From: Bradyrhizobiaceae bacterium
Lineage (GTDB): Bacteria > Pseudomonadota > Alphaproteobacteria > Rhizobiales > Xanthobacteraceae
NCBI GenBank assembly: GCA_020853885.1
Contig: JADYXZ010000019.1
Location: 558,001 to 622,000 of the forward strand
Direction of reading: 5' to 3'
DNA length: 64,000 bases
The position numbers were made by a program, and so were the translations under genes. Positions 1 through 9,038 of the stretch are shown in pieces (the first letter of the stretch is position 1; every line of letters starts with the position of its first letter). Below the pieces are notes generated by a model that saw nothing but the letters and a program-made list of their open reading frames with translations, was not told where the DNA came from and did not search any database.

Positions 1-240
1 GCCCTCGAGCTTGCTGATCGCCTGCGCGAGCGCCTCAGTGGTCGGCGTTCCGCGCCGCCCATAGACGTAGCGGCCTTTCTTGCCGACGTAGTCGGCGACC
101 GTGGGCGACAGCACCGTGGAGCCGCGATAGATCGGCGTGTTCACGAAACCGTATTGCTCGGACGGATTGCGGCCTGCGAGCACGACCTCGGTGGCCCTCC
201 GCATGCGGTCCTTGTTCGTTCCGTCTTTGCGCTTGGCCAT
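1..240 (-). CDS. metC: Cystathionine beta-lyase, N-terminal part (gene runs off the left edge)
   Basis: The first 80 codons are present, starting MAKRKDGTNKDRMRRATEVV and continuing through NTPIYRGSTVLSPT and YGRRGTPTTEAL. This is the typical N-terminal arm of Cys/Met-metabolism PLP enzymes, where the YGR motif contacts the cofactor phosphate in the neighbouring subunit. The enzyme cleaves cystathionine to homocysteine in methionine biosynthesis and acts in the cytoplasm. The PLP lysine lies outside the window. It is divergent from the aap operon across a 232-base gap. Related gamma-synthases share this fold, so the beta-lyase assignment is likely but not certain. Confidence 0.8.
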   Translation of the reverse strand, partial: MAKRKDGTNKDRMRRATEVVLAGRNPSEQYGFVNTPIYRGSTVLSPTVADYVGKKGRYVYGRRGTPTTEALAQAISKLEG

Positions 241-472
241 CCGGTTCCTCCACAGCACGAACCGGGCCGAATAGGCGCCCGAAAGCCCGTCCGTCAAGGC
301 AAACCGCGCCGCCGCCCCTTGACCGGTCATCGGCTTTGGCTTGTGATGGCGCCCGGATCAAAGGCTGGTCGCGGGGACCGATCCCGTCATCGGAGGTGCG
401 TTGGTAGCTTCGCCCGCAGCGAGGTTGTCCGTGAGCCGGCCTGAAATTTCTGCGGAAGAGGGGATTGGTTCG

Positions 473-1489
473 ATGAAGCGGATGTTCTGCGCGCTCTTCG
501 TGCTTGCGGGCTTTGCCGTAACGGCGCCCGCGGTGAATGCCGGCGTGCTCGACGACGTCAAGAACCGCGGCGTCCTCCACTGCGGCGTCACGCAGGGTCT
601 CCCCGGATTTTCCAGCCCCGACGACAAGGGCAACTGGACCGGCCTCGATGTGGATCTCTGTCGCGCGATTGCTGCCGCAATCTTCGACGATCCCAACAAG
701 ATCAAGTACACGCCGCTGACCGCGAAGGACCGCTTCACCGCGTTGCAGTCCGGCGAGATCGATGTGTTGTCACGCAACACGACCTGGACTCTTTCGCGCG
801 ACACGTCGCTCGGCTTGAACTTCGCCGGGATCAATTATTACGACGGTCAGGGCTTCATGATCCGCAAGGATAAGAAGGTGGCCTCCGCGCTCGAGCTCTC
901 CGGCGCATCGATCTGCACACAGACGGGCACCACCTCGGAGCTCAATGTTGCGGACTACTTCCGCGCCCGAAATATGAAATACGAGATCGTCTCGTTCACG
1001 ACCGCCGATGAGACCTTGAAGGCCTATGAATCCGGCCGCTGCGACACCTTCACGACGGACGTTTCCCAGCTCTATGCGATGCGGCTGAAGCTCGGCAATC
1101 CGTCCGACCACACCGTGCTTCCCGAGGTGATTTCCAAGGAACCGCTCGGCCCGGTCGTCCGCCATGGCGACGATCAATGGTTCGATGTCGTGAAATGGGT
1201 GCTCTTTGCCATGCTCAATGCCGAAGAGATGAACATCACGCAGAAGAACATCGATGAGGCGGTCAAGTCCCCCAATCCGGAGGTCAAGCGGCTGCTCGGG
1301 TCCGAAGGCAATTTCGGCGAGCAGCTTGGCCTCACGCGCGATTGGGTGGTGCGGATCGTTCGTCATGTCGGCAATTACGGCGAGTCTTATGACCGCAATG
1401 TCGGCATCGGCTCCAAGCTCGGCATCGAGCGCGGATTGAACCGGCTGTGGAACAAGGGCGGCATTCAGTACGCGCCGCCGATCCGCTGA
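473..1489 (+). CDS. aapJ: General L-amino-acid ABC transporter, periplasmic binding protein AapJ
   Basis: A 338-residue family-3 solute-binding protein. The start at 473 is chosen because MKRMFCALFVLAGFAVTAPA forms a clean signal peptide ending near VNAG, and an AGAGGGG ribosome site lies just upstream; an in-frame ATG at 401 would only add a non-secretory leader. Typical AapJ features follow: RGVLHCGVTQGLPGFS near the mature N-terminus, LDVDLCRAIAAA, and DVLSRNTTWTLSRD. It captures a broad range of L-amino acids in the periplasm for AapQMP. It is the first gene of aapJQMP, with 31 bases before aapQ. Confidence 0.93.
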   Translation: MKRMFCALFVLAGFAVTAPAVNAGVLDDVKNRGVLHCGVTQGLPGFSSPDDKGNWTGLDVDLCRAIAAAIFDDPNKIKYTPLTAKDRFTALQSGEIDVLSRNTTWTLSRDTSLGLNFAGINYYDGQGFMIRKDKKVASALELSGASICTQTGTTSELNVADYFRARNMKYEIVSFTTADETLKAYESGRCDTFTTDVSQLYAMRLKLGNPSDHTVLPEVISKEPLGPVVRHGDDQWFDVVKWVLFAMLNAEEMNITQKNIDEAVKSPNPEVKRLLGSEGNFGEQLGLTRDWVVRIVRHVGNYGESYDRNVGIGSKLGIERGLNRLWNKGGIQYAPPIR

Positions 1490-1520
1490 CGCGCGCCGAA
1501 CGTCGAGGGATAGCCGGACG

Positions 1521-2723
1521 ATGAAAAGACCGGCGGCGGAGAGCAAGGCCGCCGCCCCGCCGCGGCGCGGGGGATCGCTGGCCGCCGATCCGCGCTTCCG
1601 CGCCTTCGTCGTCCAGGCGATCCTGCTGATCGCGATTGTCTGGATCGGCTGGACGCTGTTCGAGAACATCCGGCAGAATCTGGCGGCGCAGAAGATCGCC
1701 TCGGGCTTCGGCTTCTTCGGCGAGACGGCCGGCTTCGGCATCAGCCAGACGCTCATCCCCTACACCGAGGAGTCCACCTACGGCCGCGCCTTCTTCGTCG
1801 GGCTGGTGAACACGCTCATCGTCTCCGCGCTCGCCATCGTGTTCGCCACGATCCTCGGCTTCGCCGTCGGCATCGCGCGCCTGTCGAGGAACGTCCTGCT
1901 GGCGCGGCTGGCCGAAGCCTACGTCGAAGTCCTGCGCAACCTGCCGCTCCTGTTCCAGATCCTGTTCTGGTATCTCGCCGTGCTCGGCACCCTGCCGGGC
2001 CCGCGCCAAAGCACGCCGCTCCTGGGCGCGGTCTATCTCACGAACCGCGGCATCATCTTCCCGAAGATCGGGCTCGAGCCGGGAAGCGGCATCGTTTTCG
2101 GCGCGCTGGGGATCGGGTTCCTGCTGGCGCTCATCCTGCGATTTCTGCAGCGGCGGCAAATGCTTATGGGGAGTGAGCGGCGGAGCTTCGGCTGGCTGAC
2201 GCTGCTTCTGATCGTCGGGCTGCCCGCATTGGCCTTCGTCCTGACCGGCGCGCCGGTCTCCCTCAAATGGCCGGAGTTGCGCGGCTTCAATTTCGTCGGC
2301 GGCGCGCGGCTGAACCCCGAGCTGCTGGCGCTCCTCTTTGCGCTGTCCACCTACACCGCGAGCTTCATCGCCGAGATCGTGCGCGCGGGCGTGCTCGCCG
2401 TGCCGCGCGGGCAGACCGAGGCGGCCTTCTCGCTCGGATTGTCGCGTCGCACCACCTTGCGCCGCGTAGTGGCGCCGCAGGCCATGCGCCTGATCGTGCC
2501 GCCGTTGACGAGCCAGTACCTCAACATCACCAAGAATTCGTCACTCGCCGCCGCAATCGGCTATCCGGATTTCTTCTATGTGTTCGCGGGCACGACGCTC
2601 AACCAGACCGGGCAGGCGATCGAGATCATCGCCATCACCATGGCGGTCTATCTCGCGATCTCGCTCGCCACTGCGATCTTCATGAACTGGTACAATCGGG
2701 CGATCGCCCTGAAGGGAGCGTGA
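1521..2723 (+). CDS. aapQ: General L-amino-acid ABC transporter permease AapQ
   Basis: A 400-residue inner-membrane permease of the His/Glu/Gln/Arg family. Residues about 30-55 form the first membrane segment, and several more follow. The cytoplasmic EAA loop that docks on the ATPase is visible near the C-terminus (RGQTEAAFSLGLSRR, followed by VVAPQAMRLIVPP). The long insertion between the first helices and the transport core is usual for AapQ/BztB. It sits between aapJ and aapM, with only one base before aapM, so translation is probably coupled. Confidence 0.92.
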   Translation: MKRPAAESKAAAPPRRGGSLAADPRFRAFVVQAILLIAIVWIGWTLFENIRQNLAAQKIASGFGFFGETAGFGISQTLIPYTEESTYGRAFFVGLVNTLIVSALAIVFATILGFAVGIARLSRNVLLARLAEAYVEVLRNLPLLFQILFWYLAVLGTLPGPRQSTPLLGAVYLTNRGIIFPKIGLEPGSGIVFGALGIGFLLALILRFLQRRQMLMGSERRSFGWLTLLLIVGLPALAFVLTGAPVSLKWPELRGFNFVGGARLNPELLALLFALSTYTASFIAEIVRAGVLAVPRGQTEAAFSLGLSRRTTLRRVVAPQAMRLIVPPLTSQYLNITKNSSLAAAIGYPDFFYVFAGTTLNQTGQAIEIIAITMAVYLAISLATAIFMNWYNRAIALKGA

Positions 2724-2724
2724 G

Positions 2725-4089
2725 ATGACGACACGCACCTTCGTCCGCACCGCCTTCGCGCCGAACGAGCCGCCGCCGCTTGAGGCGGACAGCACCGCAT
2801 CGCGTTTTGCACGCAGCCTGTTTGCGACTCCGGCAAACTTCGCGTTGACGGTCCTGAGTGTCGGCATCGTCGCGCTGGTGCTGCCGCCGCTGATCCGCTT
2901 CCTGTTTCTCGATGCCACCTGGTCGGGCACGAGCCGCGACGACTGCCTCGCCAATGCCGGCGCGTGCTGGCCGTTCGTGCGCGCAAAATTCGGGCAGTTC
3001 ATCTACGGGTTCTATCCTGCCGCAGAGAGATGGCGTCCGAACCTCGTCCTCGCCTTCGGCGCGCTCCTGCTTGCGCCGCTCCTGATTCCGGCGGCGCCGT
3101 TCAAGCGCACGAACGCCTTGCTCTTCTTCGGCGTCTATCCCGTTGTCAGCTTCGTGCTGCTCACCGGCGGCAACCTCGATCTGCAGAAGTTCCTGCTCGG
3201 CCGGTTCTTGCAATGGACTACGGTTGCGGGGGTCGGCTTCGGCATCGGACTCCGCTGGGCATTCTGGACCGACTTTCTGTTTTCGGCCGTCGTCATTGTG
3301 GCATTGGTGGCGGCACTTGCAGCTTTGCTCCGCGCTTCCGTGTTCGCGGCGGTTACAGCCGCGGGCATGGTGCTGGCTGGCCTCGGCATCATACTGCTCG
3401 CGGTCGACCTCGACTTTGGTCTGGCTCCCGTTGAAACGCGGTCCTGGGGCGGCTTCCTCGTCACCCTGATCGTCGCCGTGACCGGCATCGTCGTGTCGCT
3501 GCCGCTCGGCGTCCTGCTGGCGCTGGGCCGGCGCTCCCGCATGCCGGCCGTTCGCTATGCGTGCATTCTCTTTATCGAGTTCTGGCGCGGCGTGCCGCTG
3601 ATCACGGTGCTGTTCTTTGCGACCTACATGCTGCCGCTGTTCCTGCCGCGCGACGTCACCTTCGACACCCTCCTGCGCGCGCTCATCGGCGTGGCGCTTT
3701 TCGCCGCAGCCTATATGGCGGAGGTAGTCCGCGGCGGTCTGCAGTCGATCTCCCGTGGACAACACGAGGCGGCCGCAGCGCTCGGCCTTGGATACTGGCG
3801 TATGATGGGATTGATCATCCTGCCCCAGGCGCTGACTCTCGTGATCCCCGGAATCGTCAATAATTTCATTGGCTTGTTCAAGGATACGACGCTCGTTCTG
3901 ATCGTCGCGATCTTCGATCTGCTCGGCCAGATCCGCGCTTCGTTCGCCGACCCGAACTGGGCAACGCCGGTCACGCTATACACAGGCTTCGCATTCGCCG
4001 GCGTGATCTATTTCGTGTTCTGTTTCGGCATGTCGCGCTACGCGCTGTACATCGAGCGCCGCACAGCGGCCTACGGGCGCGGATCATGA
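2725..4089 (+). CDS. aapM: General L-amino-acid ABC transporter permease AapM
   Basis: A 454-residue inner-membrane permease, partner of AapQ. The N-terminal half has a periplasmic segment with paired Cys residues ([13 protein letters not shown]) and a long run of hydrophobic helices. The C-terminal transport core contains [13 protein letters not shown] and the EAA loop [19 protein letters not shown]. At 454 residues it is clearly longer than the roughly 380-residue AapM proteins I recall; the extra length lies in hydrophobic segments around residues 120-230. Its stop overlaps the aapP start (ATGA). Confidence 0.9.
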   Translation: MTTRTFVRTAFAPNEPPPLEADSTASRFARSLFATPANFALTVLSVGIVALVLPPLIRFLFLDATWSGTSRDDCLANAGACWPFVRAKFGQFIYGFYPAAERWRPNLVLAFGALLLAPLLIPAAPFKRTNALLFFGVYPVVSFVLLTGGNLDLQKFLLGRFLQWTTVAGVGFGIGLRWAFWTDFLFSAVVIVALVAALAALLRASVFAAVTAAGMVLAGLGIILLAVDLDFGLAPVETRSWGGFLVTLIVAVTGIVVSLPLGVLLALGRRSRMPAVRYACILFIEFWRGVPLITVLFFATYMLPLFLPRDVTFDTLLRALIGVALFAAAYMAEVVRGGLQSISRGQHEAAAALGLGYWRMMGLIILPQALTLVIPGIVNNFIGLFKDTTLVLIVAIFDLLGQIRASFADPNWATPVTLYTGFAFAGVIYFVFCFGMSRYALYIERRTAAYGRGS

Positions 4090-4859
4090 ACGTCGCAATG
4101 TCCACCCCGACCCCCGCCGAGCATACGCTGGTCGCCGTCGAGATGGCCGGCGTGCACAAATGGTTCGGGCAGTTTCACGTTCTCAAGGACATCAACCTCA
4201 CGGTGATGCGCAAGGAGCGCATCGTGATCTGCGGCCCGTCCGGCTCCGGCAAGTCGACGCTCATCCGCTGCATCAACGGGCTGGAGCAGCACCAGCGCGG
4301 CCGCATCGTCGTCAACGGCACCGAGCTCACGCGCGACGTGCGCAGCCTCGACGCCGCACGCCGCGACGTAGGCATGGTGTTTCAGCAGTTCAATCTTTTT
4401 CCGCATCTGACCGTGCTCGAGAACTGCACGCTGGCGCCGATCTGGGTCCGCGGCCTTTCGAAGGCGGAGGCCGAGATGCGCGCGATGCACTATCTCGAGC
4501 GGGTGCGTATTCCCGAACAGTCTTACAAGTACCCGTCGCAGCTGTCCGGCGGCCAGCAGCAGCGCGTCGCCATCGCCCGCGCCCTCTGCATGAACCCAAA
4601 GATCATGCTGTTCGACGAGCCGACCTCGGCGCTCGATCCGGAAATGATCAAGGAAGTGCTCGACGTCATGATCGAGCTCGCCCAGGAAGGCATGACCATG
4701 CTCGTCGTCAGCCACGAGATGGGCTTTGCCCGCGAGGTGGCCGATCGCGTCGTGTTCATGGACGACGGGCAGATCGTCGAAATCAACGGACCCGACGAAT
4801 TCTTCGCGCGTCCGCGCCACGAGCGGACCAAGCTGTTCTTGAGCCAGATCCTGCGCTGA
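4086..4859 (+). CDS. aapP: General L-amino-acid ABC transporter ATPase AapP
   Basis: A 257-residue cytoplasmic ATPase that energises AapJQM. All ABC motifs are intact: Walker [10 protein letters not shown] near residue 51, Q-loop [12 protein letters not shown], signature [15 protein letters not shown], Walker [13 protein letters not shown] and H-loop VVSHEMGFA. The start overlaps the aapM stop by four bases, which marks translational coupling. It is the last gene of the operon; a palindromic repeat follows 56 bases later. Confidence 0.94.
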   Translation: MNVAMSTPTPAEHTLVAVEMAGVHKWFGQFHVLKDINLTVMRKERIVICGPSGSGKSTLIRCINGLEQHQRGRIVVNGTELTRDVRSLDAARRDVGMVFQQFNLFPHLTVLENCTLAPIWVRGLSKAEAEMRAMHYLERVRIPEQSYKYPSQLSGGQQQRVAIARALCMNPKIMLFDEPTSALDPEMIKEVLDVMIELAQEGMTMLVVSHEMGFAREVADRVVFMDDGQIVEINGPDEFFARPRHERTKLFLSQILR

Positions 4860-4915
4860 ACGCGCCGCGGGCGGCCTACGCGCATTTTTGGCTGGTGCGG
4901 AATCTCATTTCTCCG

Positions 4916-4996
4916 CTCGTCCCCGCGAAAGCGGGGACCCAGAGGCAACAATGGAATGCACGTGTGGCTCTGGATTCCCGCTTGCGCGGGAATGAG
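4916..4996. repeat. REP-like palindromic repeat, family A copy 1
   Basis: Two hairpins are joined by a variable spacer. The left arm is GTCCCCGCGAAAGCGGGGAC (stem GTCCCCGC with a short loop). The right arm is TTCCCGCTTGCGCGGGAA. The same ordered pair occurs at 61517-61600, and a partial copy lies at 39876-39950. It lies between the converging aapP and the MBL-rhodanese gene, where it could also end transcription. Repeats of this kind are common between genes of Bradyrhizobium-like genomes. Confidence 0.8.
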
Positions 4997-5018
4997 TGGA
5001 TTGGAGGTGGAATTCAGA

Positions 5019-6056
5019 CTAGTGCTCCACCGGCCCGCACGCCTTTTTCCAGGCGTCCATACCGCCCTGGATGTGCTTCGCCGAAGCGAGCCCCGCGTCC
5101 TGCGCCGCCTGCACCGCCATCGCCGAGCGCTCGCCGAAGGCACAGTAGAAGAGGATCGATCGTTCGCCCTTCTCCGCGAGCCGGTGCAGCAGGCCGCCGG
5201 GATGCACGTTGGCCGTGAGGTCAGGGTAGGGCGCATGCAGCGAGCCGGGGATCACGCCGTGCTTCTGCCGCTCGCTCGCCTCGCGCAGATCGACGAATTC
5301 CACGTCGTCGCGGCCGATGAATTTCATCGCCTGCTCGGCTGTGAGCGCCCAGCCGCGCCTTGCGACCTCTTCCTGGTGTAGCCCCTGCCGCAGGTTGGCC
5401 GGCACCGCCACGTCCATGAGCTTCGGATTGGGGAGCTTCAGGTTGTTCATGAGCTCCACATATTCGTCGATCGACTGCACCTGCAGGCGCGGGTTGAAGC
5501 GCTTCTCCTCGCCGATCGTGGAGACGGTGTCGCCCTTGTAGTCGTGCGCCGGGAAGACGAGCGTCTCCTCCGGCAGCTTCAGGAGCTTGTTGAAGAGCGA
5601 GTCGTATTGCGCGCGGGGATCGCCGTTCTGGAAATCCGTGCGGCCCGTGCCGCGGATGAGCAGCGTGTCGCCGGAGAACACGCGGTCGCCCGTGAGGAAG
5701 CTGTAGGAGTCGTCGGTGTGGCCGGGCGTATAGAGCACATCGAGCGCGAGGCCCTCGATCTTCAGCTTGTCGCCTTCCGCGACCCGCATCGAGACGACAT
5801 CCACCTTGCTCTGCTCGCCCATCACGGTGATGCAATGCGTGCGGTCGCGCAGTGCGCCGAGCCCGGTGACGTGGTCGGCGTGCACATGCGTGTCGACGGC
5901 CTTCACGAGCTTGAGGTCGAGCTCGTCGATGAGTTGCAGGTAGCGGTCGACCTTCTCGATCACCGGGTCGATGATGAGCGCCTCGCCGCCGCGCCGGCTG
6001 GCGAGGAGGTAGGTGTAGGTGCCGGAAACCTGGTCGAAGAGTTGGCGGAAGATCAT
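5019..6056 (-). CDS. MBL-fold persulfide dioxygenase-like / rhodanese fusion protein
   Basis: A 345-residue cytoplasmic protein with two domains. Residues about 1-240 are a metallo-beta-lactamase fold of the ETHE1/Blh type, with metal motif HVHADHVTG, then YTPGHTDDSYSF, FSGDTLLIRGTGRTDF and FPAHDYKG. The last roughly 100 residues are a rhodanese domain with active-site loop YCAFGERSA. Such fusions oxidise glutathione persulfide to sulfite and pass sulfane sulfur on the rhodanese Cys. The start at 6056 (MIFRQLFDQVSG) has a GGAGG-type site just upstream. It follows the sulfurtransferase gene by 25 bases, so the two probably form a sulfide-detoxification operon. Confidence 0.88.
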   Translation of the reverse strand: MIFRQLFDQVSGTYTYLLASRRGGEALIIDPVIEKVDRYLQLIDELDLKLVKAVDTHVHADHVTGLGALRDRTHCITVMGEQSKVDVVSMRVAEGDKLKIEGLALDVLYTPGHTDDSYSFLTGDRVFSGDTLLIRGTGRTDFQNGDPRAQYDSLFNKLLKLPEETLVFPAHDYKGDTVSTIGEEKRFNPRLQVQSIDEYVELMNNLKLPNPKLMDVAVPANLRQGLHQEEVARRGWALTAEQAMKFIGRDDVEFVDLREASERQKHGVIPGSLHAPYPDLTANVHPGGLLHRLAEKGERSILFYCAFGERSAMAVQAAQDAGLASAKHIQGGMDAWKKACGPVEH

Positions 6057-6081
6057 CGGCTCCTCCTGCCTGTGGGCGATT

Positions 6082-6936
6082 TTACTTTGGGCCGGTCGCG
6101 ATCGGCTTGTCGGTGCGCGAGCCCCAATCCGCCCATGAACCATCATACAACGCCGCGGGCTTCCTGCCGATCATCTCCAGCGCGAGCGAGAGGATCGCGG
6201 CCGAAACGCCCGATCCGCAGCTCGTGATGACCGGCTTCTCCGGATCGACGCCGCCGGCGGCGAGCGCGGCCTCGATTTGCGCCGGCGCGGCGAGGGAACC
6301 GTTGGCGATCACGCTAGAGAAAGGCACATTCAGGCTGCCCGGCATGTGACCGGACCGGACGCCGGGACGCGGTTCCGCCGCTTCGCCGCGGAAGCGTTCC
6401 GCCGGCCGCACATCGACGACCTGCGCGCCGCCCGTGGTCAGCGCCTGCTCCACGCGGTCGATGTCGGCAACGAGGTCGGGGTTGAACCGCGGCGTGAACG
6501 TCGCCGGCTTGCGGCTCACCATGCCGGCTTCGACGGGCCGTCCTTCCGCGCGCCATTTCGGCAACCCGCCGTCGAGCACGAACGCGTCTTTTGCGCCGAA
6601 CACGCGGAACGTCCACCACACCCGCGCGGCAGAGAAGATTCCGGCGCCGTCATAGGCGACGATCTTCATGCCGTCGCCGATGCCGAGCCGGCGCATGTGC
6701 AGCGCAAATGCATCCGGCGGCGGCAGCATGTGCGGCAGCCCGGCGCCGTGATCGGAAATCTCGTCGATGTCGAAATAGACGGCGCCGGGAACATGCGCCG
6801 CCTGATATTCCTTGAAGCCGTCGCGGTTCATCGCCGGCAGGTACCAGGAGCTGTCGACGACGACGAGATCGGGGTCGCCCAGATGCCCGGCGAGCCAGTC
6901 CGTCGAAACAAGGTGGCGCGAAGTCTGCCCGGGCAT
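6082..6936 (-). CDS. sseA: 3-mercaptopyruvate/thiosulfate sulfurtransferase
   Basis: A 284-residue tandem-rhodanese protein. The N-terminal inactive repeat contains VVDSSWYLPAMNRDGFKEY, and the C-terminal repeat holds the catalytic loop SCGSGVSAAI. CGSGV(S/T)A is characteristic of mercaptopyruvate sulfurtransferases, whereas thiosulfate-specific enzymes have a charged CRKG-type loop. It transfers sulfur from 3-mercaptopyruvate to thiol acceptors, producing persulfides that the downstream dioxygenase-rhodanese fusion can oxidise. The gene lies 25 bases upstream of that fusion on the same strand. Confidence 0.9.
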   Translation of the reverse strand: MPGQTSRHLVSTDWLAGHLGDPDLVVVDSSWYLPAMNRDGFKEYQAAHVPGAVYFDIDEISDHGAGLPHMLPPPDAFALHMRRLGIGDGMKIVAYDGAGIFSAARVWWTFRVFGAKDAFVLDGGLPKWRAEGRPVEAGMVSRKPATFTPRFNPDLVADIDRVEQALTTGGAQVVDVRPAERFRGEAAEPRPGVRSGHMPGSLNVPFSSVIANGSLAAPAQIEAALAAGGVDPEKPVITSCGSGVSAAILSLALEMIGRKPAALYDGSWADWGSRTDKPIATGPK

Positions 6937-7000
6937 ATTCCTCTCGTGCGGCTATTCCCGCACAAGATCGGCCAGCAGGCGCCGGAGCGCAAGCGCCCCC

Positions 7001-7507
7001 TTAATCGGCGCAGAGCCGGTCGCGCAGCGCCCGGAACTTCTCCACCTGATCGGCGCGCAATTCGCCCTTCTCGTCGCGGCCGACGAAGATCTTGAACATG
7101 ATCCCGCCGTCGCGATTGAGGAAGACCAGGAAGCTCGAGCTGCGCCCCATGAACGGCCGCTCGACGAAGGCGATGCCGCCGCAGCGCTCGTACCGCAGAT
7201 GGCCGTGCAGGCCCGTCCGGCCCGACAGGTTGAAATAGCCGCGCGCGACCTGACCCTTCGGCACCGGCCCGCCGAACTCCATGATCGCGTCGTCGGTATG
7301 GACGATCACGGTCACGTCGCCCCAGGTCGAGATGTCGTCCATCGCCGGGATGAACGCCGACCCCGGCGCAAAGCGGCGCATCGCATCGGGCAGGGCGGCA
7401 ACGACCGTGCGCGGCGTCACCTTGTGCTCGCGCGCGGCGTCTTCGAACACGACGCCTGGGTTCTCGGAAACCAGTTTGCGGAGATCGGCGGAAACTTCAG
7501 CCAGCAT
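7001..7507 (-). CDS. hutX: Haem utilisation cytosolic carrier HutX
   Basis: A 168-residue member of the HutX/HuvX family, the intracellular haem carriers that hand haem to the oxygenase HutZ. Recognisable segments are TWGDVTVIVHTDDAIMEF, GPVPKGQVARGYFNL and FLNRDGGIMFKIFVGRDEKG. The start at 7507 (MLAEVSADLRKL) is preceded by AAGAGGG at good spacing; an upstream in-frame ATG at 7567 would add 20 atypical residues. No hutZ or haem-transport gene lies nearby. The gene sits between sulfur genes, and I saw no clear Irr or Fur box upstream. Confidence 0.85.
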   Translation of the reverse strand: MLAEVSADLRKLVSENPGVVFEDAAREHKVTPRTVVAALPDAMRRFAPGSAFIPAMDDISTWGDVTVIVHTDDAIMEFGGPVPKGQVARGYFNLSGRTGLHGHLRYERCGGIAFVERPFMGRSSSFLVFLNRDGGIMFKIFVGRDEKGELRADQVEKFRALRDRLCAD

Positions 7508-7734
7508 GACAAGCCCTCTTGAGTGCGCACAAGCTTGCTTGCGGATGGCGGCCGCTGGCTGGCTCACAGACGACTAGGACCTTGCCCATATCCGGTCAAG
7601 TTCGCGCAAGCTCGCGCGAGCCGCCTGCATGGATTGATTCCGATCTCGCGACGCGCGGCAAAACGTCCACAGAACGCACTATGGAATTAGTCGAGTTCGA
7701 GCCTGACGAACCAGCGTGAACGCTTCGATCGGCG

Positions 7735-8769
7735 TCACACGATTGCGTTTGGAACGTTCACTTTGCGCTCCAGCCATTCCGGCACCGGCAGATTCTTCGA
7801 GCGCAGGAAGGCCGGATTGAACAGCTTCGACTGGTAGCGCGAGCCGAAATCGGCGAGGACCGTGACGATGGTCTTGCCGGGCCCGAGCTCCTTCGCGAGG
7901 CGGATCGCACCGGCGACATTGATGCCGGTCGAACCGCCGAGGCAGAGGCCCTCGTGCTCGAGCAGGTCGAACACGAGCGGGATCGCTTCCTCGTCCGGGA
8001 CGATGTAGGGGAAGTCGACCTTCACGTCGCCGACGATCGGCGTCGAGCGCCCGAGCCCGATCCCTTCCGTGATGGAGTCGCCGGGCGACGGCTTTGCCAC
8101 GCCTTCCTTGAACAGGCTGTACATGCCGCCGCCGTGCGGATCGGCGCAGCCGATGGCGATGTCCTTCTTTTTCTCGCGCAGGAATTCCGCGGTGCCCGCG
8201 AGCGTCCCGCCGGTGCCGACCGAGCAGATGAACGCGTCCACCTTGCCGCCGGTCTGTTCCCAGATTTCCGGGCCGGTTGAAACGTAGTGAGCCTTGCGGT
8301 TGTCGAGATTGTTCCACTGGTCGGCGAACAGCACGCCCTTCTTCTCGGTCTTACGCAGCGCTTCCGCAAGGCGCCGGCCGACGTGCTGGTAATTGTTCTG
8401 GTTGCTGTAGGGCAGGGCCGGCACCTCGACGAGGTCGGCGCCGAACAGCCGCAGCGCGTCCTTCTTTTCCTGGCTCTGCGTTTCCGGAATCACGATCAGC
8501 GTCCGGTAACCACGCGCATTGGCGACAACCGCCAGGCCGATACCGGTGTTCCCGGCCGTGGCCTCCACAACCAGTCCGCCGGGCTCGAGCTCGCCGCGCT
8601 TCTCCGCTTCGAGAATGATCTGCCGCCCCGCGCGGTCCTTCACCGATTGGCCGGGGTTCATGAACTCGGCCTTGCCGAGGATGGTGCAGCCCGTGATCTC
8701 GGAAGCGTGCCGCAGCTTGATCAGCGGCGTATTGCCGATCGCGTCAATGACGTCGTTGTTGATCTTCAT
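7735..8769 (-). CDS. cysK: Cysteine synthase A (O-acetylserine sulfhydrylase)
   Basis: A 344-residue PLP enzyme that makes cysteine from O-acetylserine and sulfide. The PLP lysine lies in NPGQSVKDRAG. The phosphate loop is at SVGTGGTLAGTAEF, and the substrate loop reads EATAGNTGIGLA. QNNYQHVGRRLAE and the C-terminal extension FLRSKNLPVPEW point to the longer CysK type found in Rhizobiales. Cystathionine beta-synthase-like enzymes share the fold, but no CBS domain is present. It is transcribed leftward from a roughly 270-base region shared with the MTHFR-like operon. Confidence 0.9.
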   Translation of the reverse strand: MKINNDVIDAIGNTPLIKLRHASEITGCTILGKAEFMNPGQSVKDRAGRQIILEAEKRGELEPGGLVVEATAGNTGIGLAVVANARGYRTLIVIPETQSQEKKDALRLFGADLVEVPALPYSNQNNYQHVGRRLAEALRKTEKKGVLFADQWNNLDNRKAHYVSTGPEIWEQTGGKVDAFICSVGTGGTLAGTAEFLREKKKDIAIGCADPHGGGMYSLFKEGVAKPSPGDSITEGIGLGRSTPIVGDVKVDFPYIVPDEEAIPLVFDLLEHEGLCLGGSTGINVAGAIRLAKELGPGKTIVTVLADFGSRYQSKLFNPAFLRSKNLPVPEWLERKVNVPNAIV

Positions 8770-8791
8770 GGATTCTACAGCCGCAAGCTGC

Positions 8792-8806
8792 TGATTTGAA
8801 AAATCA
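8792..8806. promoter_or_regulatory. Inverted repeat in front of cysK
   Basis: TGATTT-GAA-AAATCA is a perfect 6-base inverted repeat 22 bases upstream of the cysK start. Its placement in the untranslated leader would suit an operator or a small leader hairpin. The regulator is unknown. The remainder of 8807-9038 shows one further stem (GGGCGGC and GCCGCCC near 8876-8905) and no gene. Confidence 0.3.
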
Positions 8807-9038
8807 ACCTAGTGGAGCGGTAGGTGAACCGCAACGCTGCTCAAGAATGTCTCGTATGCATTCACCTTTCGCGTGGGCGGCCCAGCACGAGATTGTGTAG
8901 CCGCCCGCTGTCAGGTGCGAGGCCGAGTGGGACGCCTGTCGCCGTCCGAATACGTGCCCACCGGCCGGGGCGCTTATCTTCCCGGCCCGCATCTGGTATC
9001 GCATGATCTGCAAACGCCACAACAGATGGTCGAGCACA

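Noticed and set aside
8804-9037. 77-codon minus-strand open frame between cysK and the MTHFR-like gene
   Set aside because: No ribosome site and no family resemblance. It covers the divergent promoter region.
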